Assembly: GCA_021732845.1 (NCBI GenBank) | Contig: JAKFUF010000049.1 | Location: forward strand, 1-64,000 | Direction: 5' to 3' | Source: Planctomycetaceae bacterium | GTDB lineage: Bacteria > Planctomycetota > Planctomycetia > Planctomycetales > Planctomycetaceae | DNA: 64,000 bases | Part shown: positions 10,055 through 18,973 of the stretch, piece by piece | How the letters are laid out: every line of letters begins with the position of its first letter | Numbering within the stretch: position 1 is the first letter of the stretch | Notes under the pieces: model-generated | Seen by the model: the letters and a program-made list of their open reading frames with translations, nothing else | What the model was told of the DNA's origin: nothing | Database searches by the model: none | Position numbers and translations under genes: made by a program

Positions 10055-10378
10055 CTACCATCCGAGAGACATGTTGGTTTCAATCGCCCGCTGCGCTGCA
10101 TGCAGGTCGGAGCCGGTGTCCAGCATATACAGGCGGATGGCATGAACCTTGTCACCTGCGGCCCGGTGCAGACAGTCCCGTGCCGTATCACACGGATCCG
10201 TCGATTCCTGCAGGCCGAGCAGACGCTTCGAAATCACCCACACGTCTCTTGGCCGCCGCGTCACCCGAACGATGTCCTCCTCCGGGTAATGCTTCCGGCA
10301 CAACACCTCGGCGTCCTCTCTCGTTTCGGCCCAGCCCACCATGATGTGGGCATTCGTTTCGATTTCGAACAGCGCCAT
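10055..10378 (-). CDS. Small hypothetical protein
   Basis: A 107-residue soluble protein. ATG at 10378 is chosen because GGAGG lies five bases upstream; a longer frame starts at 10390 before the ribosome-binding site. It is rich in charged residues and ends ETNMSLGW. No signal peptide, membrane segment or recognised domain is visible. The strong ribosome-binding site and a stand-alone position argue that it is a real gene. No function is assigned. The flanking gaps (9767-10054 and 10379-10645) hold no other supported gene. Confidence 0.6.
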   Translation of the reverse strand: MALFEIETNAHIMVGWAETREDAEVLCRKHYPEEDIVRVTRRPRDVWVISKRLLGLQESTDPCDTARDCLHRAAGDKVHAIRLYMLDTGSDLHAAQRAIETNMSLGW

Positions 10379-10645
10379 GCGTTCCTCCAATCACGAAGGG
10401 AGCGGAGAGGGATGGGGATCTGGGTACTTCCACCACAAAGAACTTGAGGCACGAAGTGTCAGCCGCTGATGGAAGCCCCTTCCATTCATAGATGTACCCA
10501 AGATTCTTGGGAATTTCCAGTCGCCGGAAGACCGCAGCGGAGCAGAACCAGCACAATCCCATCAGTTTTTTGGACGATCAGGAAAAATGAGTGCCTTGTG
10601 ACGATTTTCCGTGCAGTGGTGCGACGAGCGTGTGTTGCGGGCGTC

Positions 10646-11206
10646 TCAGCGGACCGATTTCAACTCCGCGGCCCATTCATCCACCGTGCCCAGCTTGTCC
10701 GGTCCGAGATGGACATGGCGAATCCACCCAGTGCGGTCGATGACAAACACGGCTTCGCGCGGTGTGTTTGTCCGTTCGTCGAACACTCCCCACTGCCGGT
10801 GAGCCTGATAGTCCAGAATGTCCGACAGGAGAATGAACGGGACCGGCCCCTCCGCTTCCAGTGAGCGGCGGTTGGCGGCCGACTGCACCGCGCTGACGGC
10901 CAGCACCACCGGACGGCTTTCGTGGATGGCCGCAAACCCTTGAATCAACTGCTGCAACAACGCACTGCCATGCGGCCCGTGGCTGCCATCATAAAAAATC
11001 ACCAGCAGTTTGTGCCGACCGATATAGGCCGGATTGATGCGCACCAGCCGCGACCGTTGATCGTAGAGCGACAGCGGCGGTGCGATCCTGAGAACTGCCG
11101 GATTCGGGATCTCAATCGGTGGCTGCGGCGGCCGCGTGAGTTTGTAGGTGACCAGCAGCGAAATCACGACGGCCGCGATGGGAATCACCAGATAGATTTT
11201 GCGCAT
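10646..11206 (-). CDS. Membrane-anchored thioredoxin-fold (redoxin-like) protein without catalytic cysteine
   Basis: A 186-residue protein with an N-terminal membrane anchor (residues 4-22). The rest matches the AhpC/TSA-redoxin pattern: LLVIFYDGSHGPHGSALLQQ, then ILLSDILDYQAHRQWGVFDE and AVFVIDRTGWIRHVHLGP. In active peroxiredoxins the first block holds the peroxidatic cysteine. Here the whole mature protein has no cysteine, and His/Ser occupy that region. A structural or binding role is therefore more likely than peroxidase activity. Fold assignment is by pattern and not certain. Confidence 0.7.
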   Translation of the reverse strand: MRKIYLVIPIAAVVISLLVTYKLTRPPQPPIEIPNPAVLRIAPPLSLYDQRSRLVRINPAYIGRHKLLVIFYDGSHGPHGSALLQQLIQGFAAIHESRPVVLAVSAVQSAANRRSLEAEGPVPFILLSDILDYQAHRQWGVFDERTNTPREAVFVIDRTGWIRHVHLGPDKLGTVDEWAAELKSVR

Positions 11207-11283
11207 GCGGCGGGTTCAGAGTTCATGCCAGAGTGTCGAAGTTCTTGAACCAGTCTAACGGCCGGATGCGATCTGAACACTCG

Positions 11284-12120
11284 TCAAGCAGACGCAGGCT
11301 TCTTGGGCACATTCTGGCCAAGAACGATGCGGAGGGCGGTCAAGCCAATCTCCGCCACGCGGGCTGGGTCGATCTTCCAAAACAGCGGGTTCAGCAACTC
11401 AAGCGAAACGTAGCCCTCGTAACTGATGCGCCGCAGGTGTTCGATGATCGGCTGATAGCGGAAGTCTCCGTCGCCAGGCAGAATCCGGTCACTGTCGGCG
11501 GCCAGTTCGCGGGGGCGATCGGCGATGTCGCAGACCTGGACGTGAAACAGGTTTTGCGCGGACAGATATGCCAGGTCTTCAGTCTTGCTGGTACCCGTCG
11601 AAAAATGAAACATGTCGAGGCACAGACCGACTGCGGGTTCCTGCACCGATTGCACGAAATAGGCTGCGGTTTCCAGATTGTTGAGAAACGTGTTCCGCGC
11701 CTGAAACTCCAGCGCGAGTTTGACGCCCCGCGATGCCGCCAGTTGTCCGGCCTGCTTGAGGGAGACCTGTGCTCGCTCAATGTCGACCTCCTGGAACGGG
11801 CCAAGAAAGTCCGCGGTGATCACAATTGTCGGCACGCTCAGCGCCTGACACAGGTCCAGCCGCTGTTCGAACTGCTCCCACGCCGCACGCCGCGCCTCTG
11901 CCTGCGACAGCAGCAGTCCACCCTGATAGGACGCAGCGGCGAACGTCAACCCCCGGTCATCCGCCCGCGCCTTCACCTCAGCCACGCTGTGGTTTGTGAG
12001 ATACTCCTCCAGTTTGGTGAGCCACAGTTCCACGGCGGTGCCGGCAGCATCCGCCACGCCATCGAGATCGTCTTCAAAGCTGGCGGCGAGGGTGCAGACC
12101 TGGCTGATGGCGGGACGCAT
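11284..12120 (-). CDS. Sugar phosphate isomerase/epimerase-like TIM-barrel protein
   Basis: A 278-residue protein of the xylose-isomerase-like TIM-barrel family (AP_endonuc_2 fold). Members isomerise or epimerise sugars, or act on inositol and related compounds, using a metal. Diagnostic stretches are MRPAISQVCTLAA at the start, GVKLALEFQARNTFLNN, VGLCLDMFHFSTG and VSLELLNPLFW, which hold the Glu, Asp, His and Glu ligand positions. ATG at 12120 is chosen because the family signature starts there. The frame stays open to 12201, and no strong ribosome-binding site decides the start. Planctomycetes carry many such genes; the substrate is unknown. Confidence 0.85.
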   Translation of the reverse strand: MRPAISQVCTLAASFEDDLDGVADAAGTAVELWLTKLEEYLTNHSVAEVKARADDRGLTFAAASYQGGLLLSQAEARRAAWEQFEQRLDLCQALSVPTIVITADFLGPFQEVDIERAQVSLKQAGQLAASRGVKLALEFQARNTFLNNLETAAYFVQSVQEPAVGLCLDMFHFSTGTSKTEDLAYLSAQNLFHVQVCDIADRPRELAADSDRILPGDGDFRYQPIIEHLRRISYEGYVSLELLNPLFWKIDPARVAEIGLTALRIVLGQNVPKKPASA

Positions 12121-12260
12121 GCTGACTCTGACGGCAGGACGATGAGCGTTACGGCGGAGGGTCGATTGTATCGAAAACCGCCGGGTAACGCTGAGCACCA
12201 ATCCGCATTGAGACCATGTTTATCGACAGCGGGCGAATACTGCATCTTGGCAGTCGCGCC

Positions 12261-13556
12261 TCACCCCACAATCGGGTGCCCTTCTTCAATCATGAAGACT
12301 GGCCGGCCCGCCTGGTTGTTGAACTGCAGGCTCCGGTCGATTCCCAAAACGTCAAACAGGGTGGCCATGAGATCCTGGGGAGAGATCGGATTGCTCGCCG
12401 GAATTTCTGCTTTGGACGAGGACTGTCCAATCGTGACCCCCGCCGGCAGGCCGCCCCCCGACAGAGCCAGTGTGCTCAGCGGAGCCCAGTGGTCGCGGCC
12501 GCCACTGCGATTGACGCGTGGCGTGCGCCCGAACTCGCCCGTGACCACCAGCAGGATCTTGTCCGAGAGGCCACGTTGATGCACATCCTCAACGAACGTG
12601 GCGATCGCGTGGTCCAGCATTGGCGCGCGGGAATCCATCGCCCGCTTGATGCCCCCGTGCATGTCCCAGCCACCGTACTGGATGGTGACGAAGCCACAGC
12701 CGGCCTCGCACAGGCGGCGAGCCACGAGCATCTGCTGGCCAAGATCCTTGCCGTAGCTCGAAACGACCTTGGGGTCCTCGGTCTTCAAATCAAAGGCCTT
12801 GGGGGCGTTGCCAAGAATCAGGTTGAAGGCCTGGCTTTCAAACTCGTCCAACCCTTCCATCAGCCCGGAGGCGTCGCTCTCTCGGCGGAAACGGTCGAGC
12901 CCTGACAGCAGCTCGCGGCGGTCGTTGATCCGCTCGAGCTTGGCGTCGAGCTTCATGTTGCGGCTGGCCTGCCCGTTGGGGTCAAACGGCGCACAGGCGG
13001 TGCCCAGAAACGCCGGACCGTCAGAACTGATGTTTCCCAGTTTGACATAGGTAGGCATCCCGGTCTGCGGGTGGTTGGCACCGCGTGTTTTGGCGACAAT
13101 CGCGCCCATTCCCGGCCGGGTGGGCAGTCCGCCGTTGTCGATCTGCGAGTTGTTGTAACCGGTCATCACCCAGTGGGTGCCGCCCCCGTGGCCGCTGTTC
13201 TTGTGGGCGAACGACCGGACAATGGTCATTTTGTCGGCCACCTGGGCCAACTGCTTGAAATTGCCGCCGAGAGTGATGCCGGGCACATTTGTGGCGACTT
13301 CGCCTGTCACACTGCGGTAATCGACCGGGGCCGACATCTTGGGGTCGAACGTCTCGACATGCGTTGGGCCGCCGCCGAGCCACAGCCACACGACGGAGGT
13401 GTCCTTGACCGGCTTTCCCGTGGCTCCCGCCTGCGCTCGCGCGGCGAGCAAGGCCGGAAGGGTCAATGCACCACCCAGACTGCCGAACTTCAAAAAATCC
13501 CGCCGCGTCGTGCCATCACAGTCCCGAAAACGTCGATCGGCGAAAAGATTCAGCAC
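12261..13556 (-). CDS. DUF1501 family protein, Tat-exported
   Basis: A 431-residue DUF1501 protein, a sulfatase/alkaline-phosphatase-like family common in planctomycetes. The twin-arginine signal is TRRDFLKFGSLGG followed by a hydrophobic stretch. Family blocks include VVWLWLGGGPTHVETFDPK, HVETFDP, RSFAHKNSGHGGGTHWVMTG and VVTGEFGRTPRVN. The start is GTG at 13556 with GGAG seven bases upstream. It is divergent from the DUF1549/DUF1553 gene at 13819. These two families usually travel together and are thought to act on polysaccharides or other extracellular substrates, but no biochemical role is established. Confidence 0.92.
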   Translation of the reverse strand: MLNLFADRRFRDCDGTTRRDFLKFGSLGGALTLPALLAARAQAGATGKPVKDTSVVWLWLGGGPTHVETFDPKMSAPVDYRSVTGEVATNVPGITLGGNFKQLAQVADKMTIVRSFAHKNSGHGGGTHWVMTGYNNSQIDNGGLPTRPGMGAIVAKTRGANHPQTGMPTYVKLGNISSDGPAFLGTACAPFDPNGQASRNMKLDAKLERINDRRELLSGLDRFRRESDASGLMEGLDEFESQAFNLILGNAPKAFDLKTEDPKVVSSYGKDLGQQMLVARRLCEAGCGFVTIQYGGWDMHGGIKRAMDSRAPMLDHAIATFVEDVHQRGLSDKILLVVTGEFGRTPRVNRSGGRDHWAPLSTLALSGGGLPAGVTIGQSSSKAEIPASNPISPQDLMATLFDVLGIDRSLQFNNQAGRPVFMIEEGHPIVG

Positions 13557-13818
13557 AGCCCCGCTCCTGAGAAATGTTACGCGAAGGGTAGGTTGCGGCG
13601 CATTATCGTCACTATGGCCCGCGGTGTGAAGAGAGGGATCATTTTCGACTCTCGATTTGTGGTTTTCGATTATGTGCGGCGTGGCTCACATTGGCGGGGA
13701 GGCCATGGTTCAAGACGTTTGGTGAAAGGTTCTCAACGCTCTTCGCATCGCGTAAGATGGATGCGTTGCACCCAGCGGCGCGACCCCCACCTTGATGTGA
13801 CAACGGACGAGGCTAAGC

Positions 13819-16350
13819 ATGCGCGTGTGTCTCTTCGGTCTCCTGGCCACCAGTCTTTTCGGCTTCAACGCGGCCCTGAGGGCCGACGATGCGGTCGACT
13901 ATCTGCGCGAAATCAAGCCTGTTCTCACCCAGAAATGTGCCAAGTGTCACGGACCGGACAAGCCCCGTGCGGGACTGCGGCTCGACACGGCCGCCGCGGT
14001 ACTCAAGGGTGGCGACACCGGCCCGGCGATCGAGGCGGGAAAAAGTGCCGAAAGCCTGCTGATCGAGGCGATCACCGGGGTGGAAGGGGTCACCGCAATG
14101 CCCCCGAAGGGCGAACCGGCGCTGACCAACGAAGAAATTGCTTTGCTCAAACGCTGGATTGACCAGGGGGCCAAAGGACCGGCGGACGAACCGATTCCGC
14201 AGGCGACAAAGAGCACGCACTGGTCGTTCCAGCCCATCGTGCGGCCTGCACTGCCCGCCGTGAAGCAGGGCGACTGGGTTCGTAATCCGATCGATGCGTT
14301 TATTCTCGAACAGATTGAAGCGGCAGGGTTCGCTCCGAGTCCAGAGGCCGACAAAATCACGCTGCTGCGGCGGGCGAGTTTCGACCTGTTGGGTCTGCCA
14401 CCTTCCATTGATGACGGTCATGCCTTTCTGGCGGATACCGAACCTGGGGCTTACGAGCGGATGATCGACCGGCTGCTGGCGTCGCCGCATTACGGTGAAC
14501 GCTGGGGCCGGCACTGGTTGGACCTGGCACGCTATGCCGACTCCAACGGCTTCACCCGCGACTTCGGGCGGTCGATCTGGAAGTACCGCGAATGGGTGAT
14601 CGACGCAATCAACCGCGATGAGCCATTTGATCAGTTCGCCATTGATCAGCTCGCGGGGGACATGCTGCCCGGAGCCACGCGCGAGCAGCAGATTGCCACT
14701 GGCTTTCACCGCAACACGCTGACCAACGATGAAGGTGGGACCGACCCTGAACAGTTTCGGGTGGAATCTGTCGTCGACCGCGTGGGAACGACCGGCGTCG
14801 TGTTCCTGGGTTTGACGGTGGGCTGTGCCCAATGCCACGACCACAAATACGATCCCGTTTCGCAGCGAGAATTTTATCAGTTCTTTGCCTTCCTGAATAA
14901 TGCCGACGAGCCCAAGCTCGACGTGCCCACCAAGGAGCAGGAGGCCAAAGGAGAAGTCGAACGCCGCCAGGGGCTGCGGAAGCAGGTGGCCGAATTGGAG
15001 GAGCAGTTCAAATCACAGACGGCAGAATTCACGACGGCCGTGGATGCCTGGGAAAAGGCGCTGACCGAAGACGACAAGAAAAAGCTGTCGCCCCAAGTGT
15101 TGAATGTGGTGAACATGGGGTTGGTGATGCGCACGGAGGCGGACTTGAAGGAACGGGCGAACTGGTACAAGGCGCTGCCCGAAGCGCGGGCGAAGTTTCC
15201 GGTGCTCGACCAGATTGCCAAACTCAAGGCACAGGAGCCGGTGTTCGTCACCACGATGGTCATGAAGGAGCGGGCGAAGCCACGCGACACTCATATTCAC
15301 ATCCGCGGCGATTTCCTCCGCAAAGGGATCCAAGTCAAACCCGATATTCCCGCCTGCCTGCCCGCGCTACCCGCCGGGACAGAGGGAACACCCAACCGGC
15401 TGACGCTCGCGCGGTGGCTCGTCGACCCCGCGCAGCCACTGACGCCGCGGGTCACCATCAACCGCATCTGGCAGAAGTACTTTGGCCGCGGGATCGTGGA
15501 GACGGAAAACGATTTTGGATTGCAGGGAACCCGGCCCACTCATCCGGCCCTCCTGGACTGGCTGGCTGCGGAATTTGTGAACCCCACGATCGATGTCGGG
15601 TTGCCGCCGACCCCCTGGAGCCTGAAGCGGATGCACAAGCTGATTGTGTCGTCGGCAACCTACCGGCAGTCATCGCGACACCGCCACGAGCTGGACGAAG
15701 CCGACCCCGGAAACCGGCTGTATGCCCGTCAACTGCGCCTGCGGCTGGATGCCGAGATCATCCGTGACAACGCCCTGGCCGCCAGCGGACTGCTCACCCG
15801 GACCATCGGCGGACCGAGCGTCTATCCCCCACAGCCGGAGGGCGTCTTCGACTTCACGCAGGACAAAAAACCGTGGCCCACCGCCACCGGCCCCGATCGC
15901 TACCGCCGCGCTATGTACACCTACCTGTGGCGCTCCAGCCCCTATCCCGGCATGACGGTGTTCGATTTTCCCGACGCCAACGTCACCTGCACCCGCCGCG
16001 CACGCTCCAACACCCCGCTGCAGTCGTTGACGCTGGCCAACGACCAGGCATTCCTGGAGTTCGCCCAGGGCCTCGCCGCACGGGTTTTGAAGGAGGCCTC
16101 ACCCGACGACACCCAGCGGCTGAAAGTGGCGTTTCAGCTCTGTCTGAGCCGCGAACCAAGCGAACGCGAAGCGAATCGCCTGACAGCATTTTTGAATGCC
16201 CAGAAGGCGGCCTTCAACGAGGCCCCGGCCGAAGCCGCGCAGCTCGCGCCGCATTTGCTGGAAGTGAATGCCAGCGTCCCCGAGTTCGCCGCATGGACGG
16301 CAGTCGCGCGGGTGCTGATGAATCTGGATGAGTTTATTGTCAGGGAGTGA
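13819..16350 (+). CDS. Planctomycete cytochrome c / DUF1549 / DUF1553 protein
   Basis: An 843-residue exported protein with a signal peptide (LFGLLATSLFGFNAALRADD). Next comes a planctomycete cytochrome-c domain with CAKCHGPDKPRAGLRLD near residues 38-54. A DUF1549 domain follows (about 150-360), with ERWGRHWLDLARYADSNGFT and a second CxxCH, CAQCHDHKYDP. A Glu/Lys-rich coiled segment lies near 370-470. The C-terminal DUF1553 domain (about 520-800) has RVTINRIWQKYFGRGIVET. It is typical in length and order for the family. It faces the DUF1501 gene across a 262-base gap that should hold both promoters. Confidence 0.93.
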   Translation: MRVCLFGLLATSLFGFNAALRADDAVDYLREIKPVLTQKCAKCHGPDKPRAGLRLDTAAAVLKGGDTGPAIEAGKSAESLLIEAITGVEGVTAMPPKGEPALTNEEIALLKRWIDQGAKGPADEPIPQATKSTHWSFQPIVRPALPAVKQGDWVRNPIDAFILEQIEAAGFAPSPEADKITLLRRASFDLLGLPPSIDDGHAFLADTEPGAYERMIDRLLASPHYGERWGRHWLDLARYADSNGFTRDFGRSIWKYREWVIDAINRDEPFDQFAIDQLAGDMLPGATREQQIATGFHRNTLTNDEGGTDPEQFRVESVVDRVGTTGVVFLGLTVGCAQCHDHKYDPVSQREFYQFFAFLNNADEPKLDVPTKEQEAKGEVERRQGLRKQVAELEEQFKSQTAEFTTAVDAWEKALTEDDKKKLSPQVLNVVNMGLVMRTEADLKERANWYKALPEARAKFPVLDQIAKLKAQEPVFVTTMVMKERAKPRDTHIHIRGDFLRKGIQVKPDIPACLPALPAGTEGTPNRLTLARWLVDPAQPLTPRVTINRIWQKYFGRGIVETENDFGLQGTRPTHPALLDWLAAEFVNPTIDVGLPPTPWSLKRMHKLIVSSATYRQSSRHRHELDEADPGNRLYARQLRLRLDAEIIRDNALAASGLLTRTIGGPSVYPPQPEGVFDFTQDKKPWPTATGPDRYRRAMYTYLWRSSPYPGMTVFDFPDANVTCTRRARSNTPLQSLTLANDQAFLEFAQGLAARVLKEASPDDTQRLKVAFQLCLSREPSEREANRLTAFLNAQKAAFNEAPAEAAQLAPHLLEVNASVPEFAAWTAVARVLMNLDEFIVRE

Positions 16351-16390
16351 TGCCCGACATGAACAATCGTGTAGATTTGGCGGGGGGCAG

Positions 16391-17488
16391 TCACTCCCAA
16401 TCGCCGGCGTAGAGATACTCGTCGTCGCCGTCGCCACCGGTCATTTCCCACTGCTCCGTGGCTTCGAGATTCACGCCGGTCTCCTGCAGTTGCCGGATTC
16501 CAGCATCGGTCAGGCAATTGTGGGTGAGGACCAGTCGCTCGAGTCTGAAGAGTTCTGGGGACTGTGCCAGTTGAGCCGCGCCAGCGTCAGAGACCCGGCC
16601 GTGGCTCAAATCCAAGACGCGCAATCGGCCCAACAGGCCGGACTCAACCAGTTCCGCGCACCCCTGGTCGCCCATGCTGCAGGCGTGCAATTCCAGATGA
16701 CGTAGACTTTTCAGGTATGGGGAGCGGGCGATTGCCTGAACGTGCTCCAGTCGCAGGCAAGCCTCGACTTCACCCGGCTCAACCGCATGTGGGTGGAAAG
16801 CAATCCGTTCCAGTTTTGTGAGGGTCGGATTCTCCGCGAGCTGTTCCACGAAATAGTCCGTGAGATGATGAACGGTCAGTTGCCTCAAGCAGGGCATGGG
16901 CAGGTCGAAGAGTTGATGTGTGTCGACCGCATGGGCCTCAAGCACCAGTTCTTCAAGGCGCGGCAGACCCCGAATCAGTCCAACGATCCCGTCCCCATTG
17001 CAACTGGAACTGCCTTCTCCCAGCCGAAGCACTCGCAGGTTGGGGAAACCGATCGAATCGGGAATGCTGGCCTCTTCCTCGTAGGACATGTACTCAATGA
17101 CAAGCTGCCGCAAGAAACGACCCTGAGGCGAGTTGGCCAGCAGTGACAAAAAACGGCGCTCATACTCGGGGAAAAGCACGACATCCAGCATGCCGCGGGC
17201 GAATGTGCCGTGAATCCACTTATGCCGGGTTGCCCTGTCCATTTGGATCGACAGCCTGGCCGCCAGCCGCCCGGTCCACTCACGAAAGTGCTGCTTGAGC
17301 AGTTGCTCTTCGCGCTCCTTCAACGGGGCGCGCTCGGCAGGAGGCAGGTCGCCACGCTCGAGCAGCAATTGAATCTGCATGAACTCTCCGCGCGGGTCCC
17401 CCTGGTCTGTGAGCCAGTCGGCATAAACCGCGTACCGGTTGAGATCGTCGGGGTCATCCAGAATTTCGCGTTCGAACTGCTCGCGCAT
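16391..17488 (-). CDS. TIGR02996-domain leucine-rich repeat protein
   Basis: A 365-residue protein that begins with the repeat-companion signature of TIGR02996, LDDPDDLNRYAVYADWLTDQ followed by GDPRGEFMQIQ. The rest contains irregular leucine-rich repeats such as LPRLEELVLEAHAVD, LKSLRHLELHACSMGDQGC, LGRLRVLDLSHGRVSDAG and LFRLERLVLTHNCLTDAG. No signal peptide is seen, so it is probably cytoplasmic and protein-binding. This architecture is very common in Gemmata-like and related planctomycetes. It converges on the DUF1549/1553 gene with only 40 bases between stops. Confidence 0.9.
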   Translation of the reverse strand: MREQFEREILDDPDDLNRYAVYADWLTDQGDPRGEFMQIQLLLERGDLPPAERAPLKEREEQLLKQHFREWTGRLAARLSIQMDRATRHKWIHGTFARGMLDVVLFPEYERRFLSLLANSPQGRFLRQLVIEYMSYEEEASIPDSIGFPNLRVLRLGEGSSSCNGDGIVGLIRGLPRLEELVLEAHAVDTHQLFDLPMPCLRQLTVHHLTDYFVEQLAENPTLTKLERIAFHPHAVEPGEVEACLRLEHVQAIARSPYLKSLRHLELHACSMGDQGCAELVESGLLGRLRVLDLSHGRVSDAGAAQLAQSPELFRLERLVLTHNCLTDAGIRQLQETGVNLEATEQWEMTGGDGDDEYLYAGDWE

Positions 17489-17896
17489 GGCCGTGCCCGC
17501 TTGTGGAGAAATGCACCGGACTACGGCAGTCTAATCGGAACATTCCAGGATGACGAGGTTCAACGGTAGGCCTGGGACGGCACCAGGCACCAAGTTGCCC
17601 TGCACTCGGAGTGACAGTTCCTGGACACAAACTTCGTTCCCTTCGTTTCCTTCTGTTCAGAAAAACGCCATTTGACACCTGCTGTGAAATCTGAAAATTG
17701 AACTTATTCAAGCCGAAGCATCCATTAGCCATCGGCCACCTCATTGGTTTGCGAGTCCAAGACTCGCCGAGTCGTCCCACACTGACGATCCCCCATCCCA
17801 CCGCCTTGCTCCAAAACCAGTGTGGCTCCATTCCCGTCCGAACGATAATGTTGGGGCACAGAATGCAGAATTCCAGCGTCAGAAAGTCGACCGTTT
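17489..17896. other. Intergenic region with a CTTCGTTTCC repeat
   Basis: About 400 bases between divergent genes. A 30-base T/C-rich motif at 17631-17660 (CTTCGTTCCCTTCGTTTCC then TTCTGTTCA) recurs nearly unchanged at 37764-37791, with a short inverted piece at 32285-32297. No gene is supported. Confidence 0.5.
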
Positions 17897-18973
17897 ATGT
17901 CCACGGAACGGATTCCCAAAAAATCACCCATCGCTCGTTGGTTGTGGATTATCGTCAAGTGGTCGCTGTTCGCGCTGGTGCTGGCGTTCGTTGGCCGGCA
18001 GGGCTGGCATGTCTGGCAGCAGGTTCGCGGCAAGCCACTGTATTTTCAGCCGGGCTGGTTCGTGGCGGCGGTCGGAGTGTCGATTTTTGCCTGGATTCCC
18101 TCCGTCTGGTACTGGCGGCGGCTGATGGTCTCGCTGGGCGACCACGTCTCCTGGCGGCACACCGCGCGGGCTTACTATTGCGGACATCTGGGCAAATACG
18201 TCCCGGGCAAGGCGATGGTGTTCATCGTTCGCATGGCGCTTGTCCGGGGGCAGGGGGCGCGGCCAGCCATCGCGGGGTTCACAGTCGGTTACGAATCCCT
18301 GGCCTATATGGCCTCCGGCGCCGTGGCGGCGGCAATGCTCGCACCGTGGATTCTGCACGGCCCGCGCAGCCCCCACTGGGCCAAATTCCTCGACCACCCC
18401 GCGCTGCAATTCGGGGTTCCGGTCGTCGTTCTATTGGGCGCGCTCCTGGGGCTTGCGGTGCTTTCCAAAGTCTTCACGCGCCTGGTGCGGTTCACGATGC
18501 CGAAGTCAGCCACGCCTGGCACGCTCCCCCGGCTGAGCCGCCGCGATTGCCTGATCGGTGTGATCCCGCTGCTGGTCGCGTGGTGGATGCATGGGCTGAG
18601 CCTCGGGTTGACGATTCAGGCCTTGTCGCCGCAATGGGTGTCGCTGGCGGACTGGCCGTTGTGGACGGCCGCCACTTCGGTCGCCATGGTCGCCGGTTTC
18701 GCTGCCGTTTTTGCCCCCGGCGGACTGGGAGTGCGCGAGGCCCTGTTCATCGACATTCTGACACCGCACCTGGGCGAGCAGCAGGCGGTGCTGGCCGCCG
18801 TGCTGATGCGCTGTGTCTGCTTCGTGGCGGAAGTGCTGGCGTCTGGACTGCTCTTTGCGGTCGTCAAGCCCTCACCCGCCAGTGGAGATTCCACCGGCGG
18901 TCAGAATTCCACCGACCTGCCTGGAGAACCGGCAGGCATGCCTGGCGCGCGCACCGGCCAACTTCAAGCGTAG
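17897..18973 (+). CDS. Lysylphosphatidylglycerol synthase-like transmembrane protein
   Basis: A 358-residue polytopic membrane protein matching the LPG_synthase_TM/UPF0104 family, the flippase-like membrane half of MprF. About eight hydrophobic segments are visible. The family block ARAYYCGHLGKYVPGKAMVF and a later GFAAVFAPGGLGVREALF are diagnostic. No C-terminal aminoacyl-transferase domain is present, so it is not a full MprF. It may move a lipid or glycan across the membrane; the substrate is unknown. Its last ten bases overlap the convergent WYL regulator gene. Confidence 0.87.
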   Translation: MSTERIPKKSPIARWLWIIVKWSLFALVLAFVGRQGWHVWQQVRGKPLYFQPGWFVAAVGVSIFAWIPSVWYWRRLMVSLGDHVSWRHTARAYYCGHLGKYVPGKAMVFIVRMALVRGQGARPAIAGFTVGYESLAYMASGAVAAAMLAPWILHGPRSPHWAKFLDHPALQFGVPVVVLLGALLGLAVLSKVFTRLVRFTMPKSATPGTLPRLSRRDCLIGVIPLLVAWWMHGLSLGLTIQALSPQWVSLADWPLWTAATSVAMVAGFAAVFAPGGLGVREALFIDILTPHLGEQQAVLAAVLMRCVCFVAEVLASGLLFAVVKPSPASGDSTGGQNSTDLPGEPAGMPGARTGQLQA

